Assembly (NCBI GenBank): GCA_964528095.1
Contig: CAZGSG010000368.1
Span: 1-5,818, forward strand
Direction of reading: 5' to 3'
Length of the DNA stretch: 5,818 nucleotides
DNA from: CAZGSG01 sp964528095
Lineage (GTDB): Bacteria > Bacteroidota > Bacteroidia > Chitinophagales > Chitinophagaceae
The notes below the pieces were generated by a model, which was not told the DNA's origin, searched no databases, and was given only the letters and a program-made list of their open reading frames with translations. Below, piece after piece: positions 4,079 to 5,818 of this stretch; position 1 is the first letter of the stretch, and each line of letters opens with the position of its first letter. The position numbers and the translations under genes were made by a program.

Positions 4079-5818
4079 TCACAACTTCTTCAATTCAATA
4101 TTGCTGATATAATAAACCGACTTTTCTGTATTATCAAAATTTAGTTTTTGCAGCGTTGTATTGGGCTGAAAAAAATCATTGCATTCAAAAAGGGTTTTGT
4201 TATTGCACATCAATTGCAGGCGTTGACCGTTTTTGCGGTAGATCAGCGTTATTTTACTTTGCAGGTCGCTGCCTTTAAACTGGGACAAATTGTAGTAGCT
4301 GGAAGTTTTGCAGGTGGATGCGGCGCCTTTGCCAGATAAGGTGAGCCAGCCTTCTGCAGTGGCCTGGTTCATATTACCGGGAGTAACCCCCAGTCTTGCC
4401 ATTGTCGCTCCTTCGGGAGCTTGCATACTCAATTCAAGCTCTAACGGTGTAGCTCCCCATGGCACATCGCCTTTGTGTACCAACACATCCACACTTAGTT
4501 CAAAATCGGCAGTGCCGGAAATATTATTGATCCTGGGCGATGCATCTCTTACCATCCTGAGCCATTTGCCGGGCTGGTTGTTTACCGCAACCACCTGTGT
4601 GCTTTTCCCGGTTACTTCACTTCGTTCTAAAGTCCAGTTGGGTGGCGTAGCACCTTCGGCCACGGCCGAAAAATCTTCATAAAACAATATGCTCTTGTCA
4701 GCAGCCTTTTGTTTGGCCTGGGGGGATTTTTCAGTATTTGCCTGGCTGTTGAGTTTCACCTGCTCATCTACGAATGCCGTAGGCCGGTACGGTGTTGTTA
4801 CTTTATCTTTTCCCCAGAAATAATTATATACATACTCGTAATTAAAGCGATTTGTAAAATCGTCCATGAGCCGTATGCTTCCTTCGTAGTCGAACTTAAC
4901 GGGAGTTTCCAACCTAAAAACAACCCACTCCGGGCCGGTGGTTGCCAGGGCTTCTTTTACCCCTTTTTTCAACCGCCACAGTGGTATGTTCGTAAATCCT
5001 TCCTGGGTTAGCGACTGCGTTTGAATCCATGTTGGCAGCTTGCCCGAACTTCCTATGTCTGCAATATCGGTCACATCTATCTGCAGAAAATTATCGTTGG
5101 TGTAGAAATACTGGTTCAGCTGGTTCTTGAGTCTTTCTTTCAGGACCTGTATCCCTTTCTTCGCATTTTCAAGATAATTTTCATAAATAAGTTTTCGGTT
5201 TTGAGCCATCTGGATCATTTGGGGTAATTGTCTTTCCAGTTGATCGATAAAGCCGCCTATGGTAACCTGCTCCACTGGCAATGGCTTACCGTCTTTTGTC
5301 ATGATGATGATATAAGCCAAATTCCTCGCTTTTGGAAATACATAGTGCTCATATTTTTTGAGGTTCGGGCTGTTTGTAAAATTCCGGTATTGCGCCATAG
5401 TGGTAAACAGTTCTTTGTCGTTTCTGCCTTTTTCGCCAAGGGTATATTTAGGCATCAGAAAATAATAATCACTGGGAGAATTTAAGGCTACCACCTGTTC
5501 TGAAATAAGGCCGATATTGTTGACCATCATATGCAGATCCACATTGCACCAGTTGCCGGGTGTGGGCCAGAACTTACGCCCATTGGCTTTTGATACACAG
5601 AAATGAAACTGAGCTTTCGCACCATAGCTGTTAGGCAACGCCATTACTGCATCCTTTTCCAGTTCGTTATAACCATAGTCTTTAGTGCCCCTGTATTTAG
5701 AAGGCGCGTCAAACAACAGTACTAATTTTTTATCGCCTAATACACCGGTAGTTCTAAAGCTTTGTTCCATCCAACCGCCTAGCTGTTGCGTGATCTCGGT
5801 TTGTTTGGCGGTATAGTG
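4079..5818 (-). CDS. Large hypothetical protein with C-terminal LamG-like domain (5' end outside window)
   Basis: The frame is open to the right edge. Upstream of the ATG at 5768-5770 sixteen more in-frame codons (HYTAKQTEITQQLGGW) continue without a stop, so the true start is probably beyond the window. At least 579 residues are visible. Counted from that ATG, residues 1-160 form an alpha/beta-like region beginning near KKLVLLFDAPS. A long helical, coiled-coil-prone stretch follows (about 173-222, rich in Gln, Lys, Leu and Arg). After a mixed region comes a polar Gln/Lys/Ala linker (about 341-359). The last 200 residues start ILFYEDFSAVAEGATPPNW and show the beta-strand pattern of a LamG or concanavalin-type sandwich, ending YYISNIELKKL. 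Such domains usually bind carbohydrate or cell-surface ligands. The signal peptide, if any, is out of view. The full protein family is not recognised. Base composition looks less A/T-rich than that of the small genes to its left. Confidence 0.85.
   Translation of the reverse strand, partial: HYTAKQTEITQQLGGWMEQSFRTTGVLGDKKLVLLFDAPSKYRGTKDYGYNELEKDAVMALPNSYGAKAQFHFCVSKANGRKFWPTPGNWCNVDLHMMVNNIGLISEQVVALNSPSDYYFLMPKYTLGEKGRNDKELFTTMAQYRNFTNSPNLKKYEHYVFPKARNLAYIIIMTKDGKPLPVEQVTIGGFIDQLERQLPQMIQMAQNRKLIYENYLENAKKGIQVLKERLKNQLNQYFYTNDNFLQIDVTDIADIGSSGKLPTWIQTQSLTQEGFTNIPLWRLKKGVKEALATTGPEWVVFRLETPVKFDYEGSIRLMDDFTNRFNYEYVYNYFWGKDKVTTPYRPTAFVDEQVKLNSQANTEKSPQAKQKAADKSILFYEDFSAVAEGATPPNWTLERSEVTGKSTQVVAVNNQPGKWLRMVRDASPRINNISGTADFELSVDVLVHKGDVPWGATPLELELSMQAPEGATMARLGVTPGNMNQATAEGWLTLSGKGAASTCKTSSYYNLSQFKGSDLQSKITLIYRKNGQRLQLMCNNKTLFECNDFFQPNTTLQKLNFDNTEKSVYYISNIELKKL

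Noticed and set aside
4148..5485. Several plus-strand open frames of 60-124 codons
   Set aside because: They lie antisense to the long minus-strand gene, whose product has consistent protein character; the plus frames read as cysteine-rich or low-quality translations and are shadows.

Overview
The window looks like an accessory region of a Bacteroidota genome, most likely a Chitinophagaceae-type soil bacterium. This is inferred from A/T-rich start contexts without Shine-Dalgarno sequences, from protein composition, and from hairpin-bearing intergenic repeats. The middle (about 2.0-4.1 kb) looks clearly more A/T-rich than the large gene at the right edge. No rRNA, tRNA, CRISPR array, transposase or integrase was seen.

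Layout. A minus-strand gene for an unrecognised 242-residue protein (19-747) is followed by a 457-base non-coding stretch ending in the first copy of a ~117-base direct repeat (971-1087). Next comes a clear CbrC/UPF0167-family gene (1205-1789; the family is linked to colicin E2 tolerance), then the second repeat copy (1814-1933). A plus-strand run of small genes follows. It holds a 118-residue protein resembling a free-standing elongation factor G domain IV (2039-2395), a gene broken by a frameshift (2453-2831), a 149-residue immunity-like protein (2842-3291), a doubtful 35-codon ORF lying on nested inverted repeats (3300-3407), and a membrane-anchored protein gene interrupted by an in-frame TAG (3414-3953). 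Convergent to these, a large minus-strand gene (4079-5818) runs off the right edge; its product ends in a probable LamG/concanavalin-like beta-sandwich.

How the parts fit together. Small unrelated soluble proteins, one of a bacteriocin-tolerance family, set between intergenic repeats and mixed with recently broken genes, resemble an array of orphan immunity or contact-competition genes that gains members by repeat recombination and loses them by mutation. That reading is inference: no toxin gene is visible. The observations made directly from sequence are the two gene disruptions, whose downstream halves read as sensible protein, and the repeat pair around the CbrC gene. The most novel lead is the EF-G-domain-IV-like small protein.
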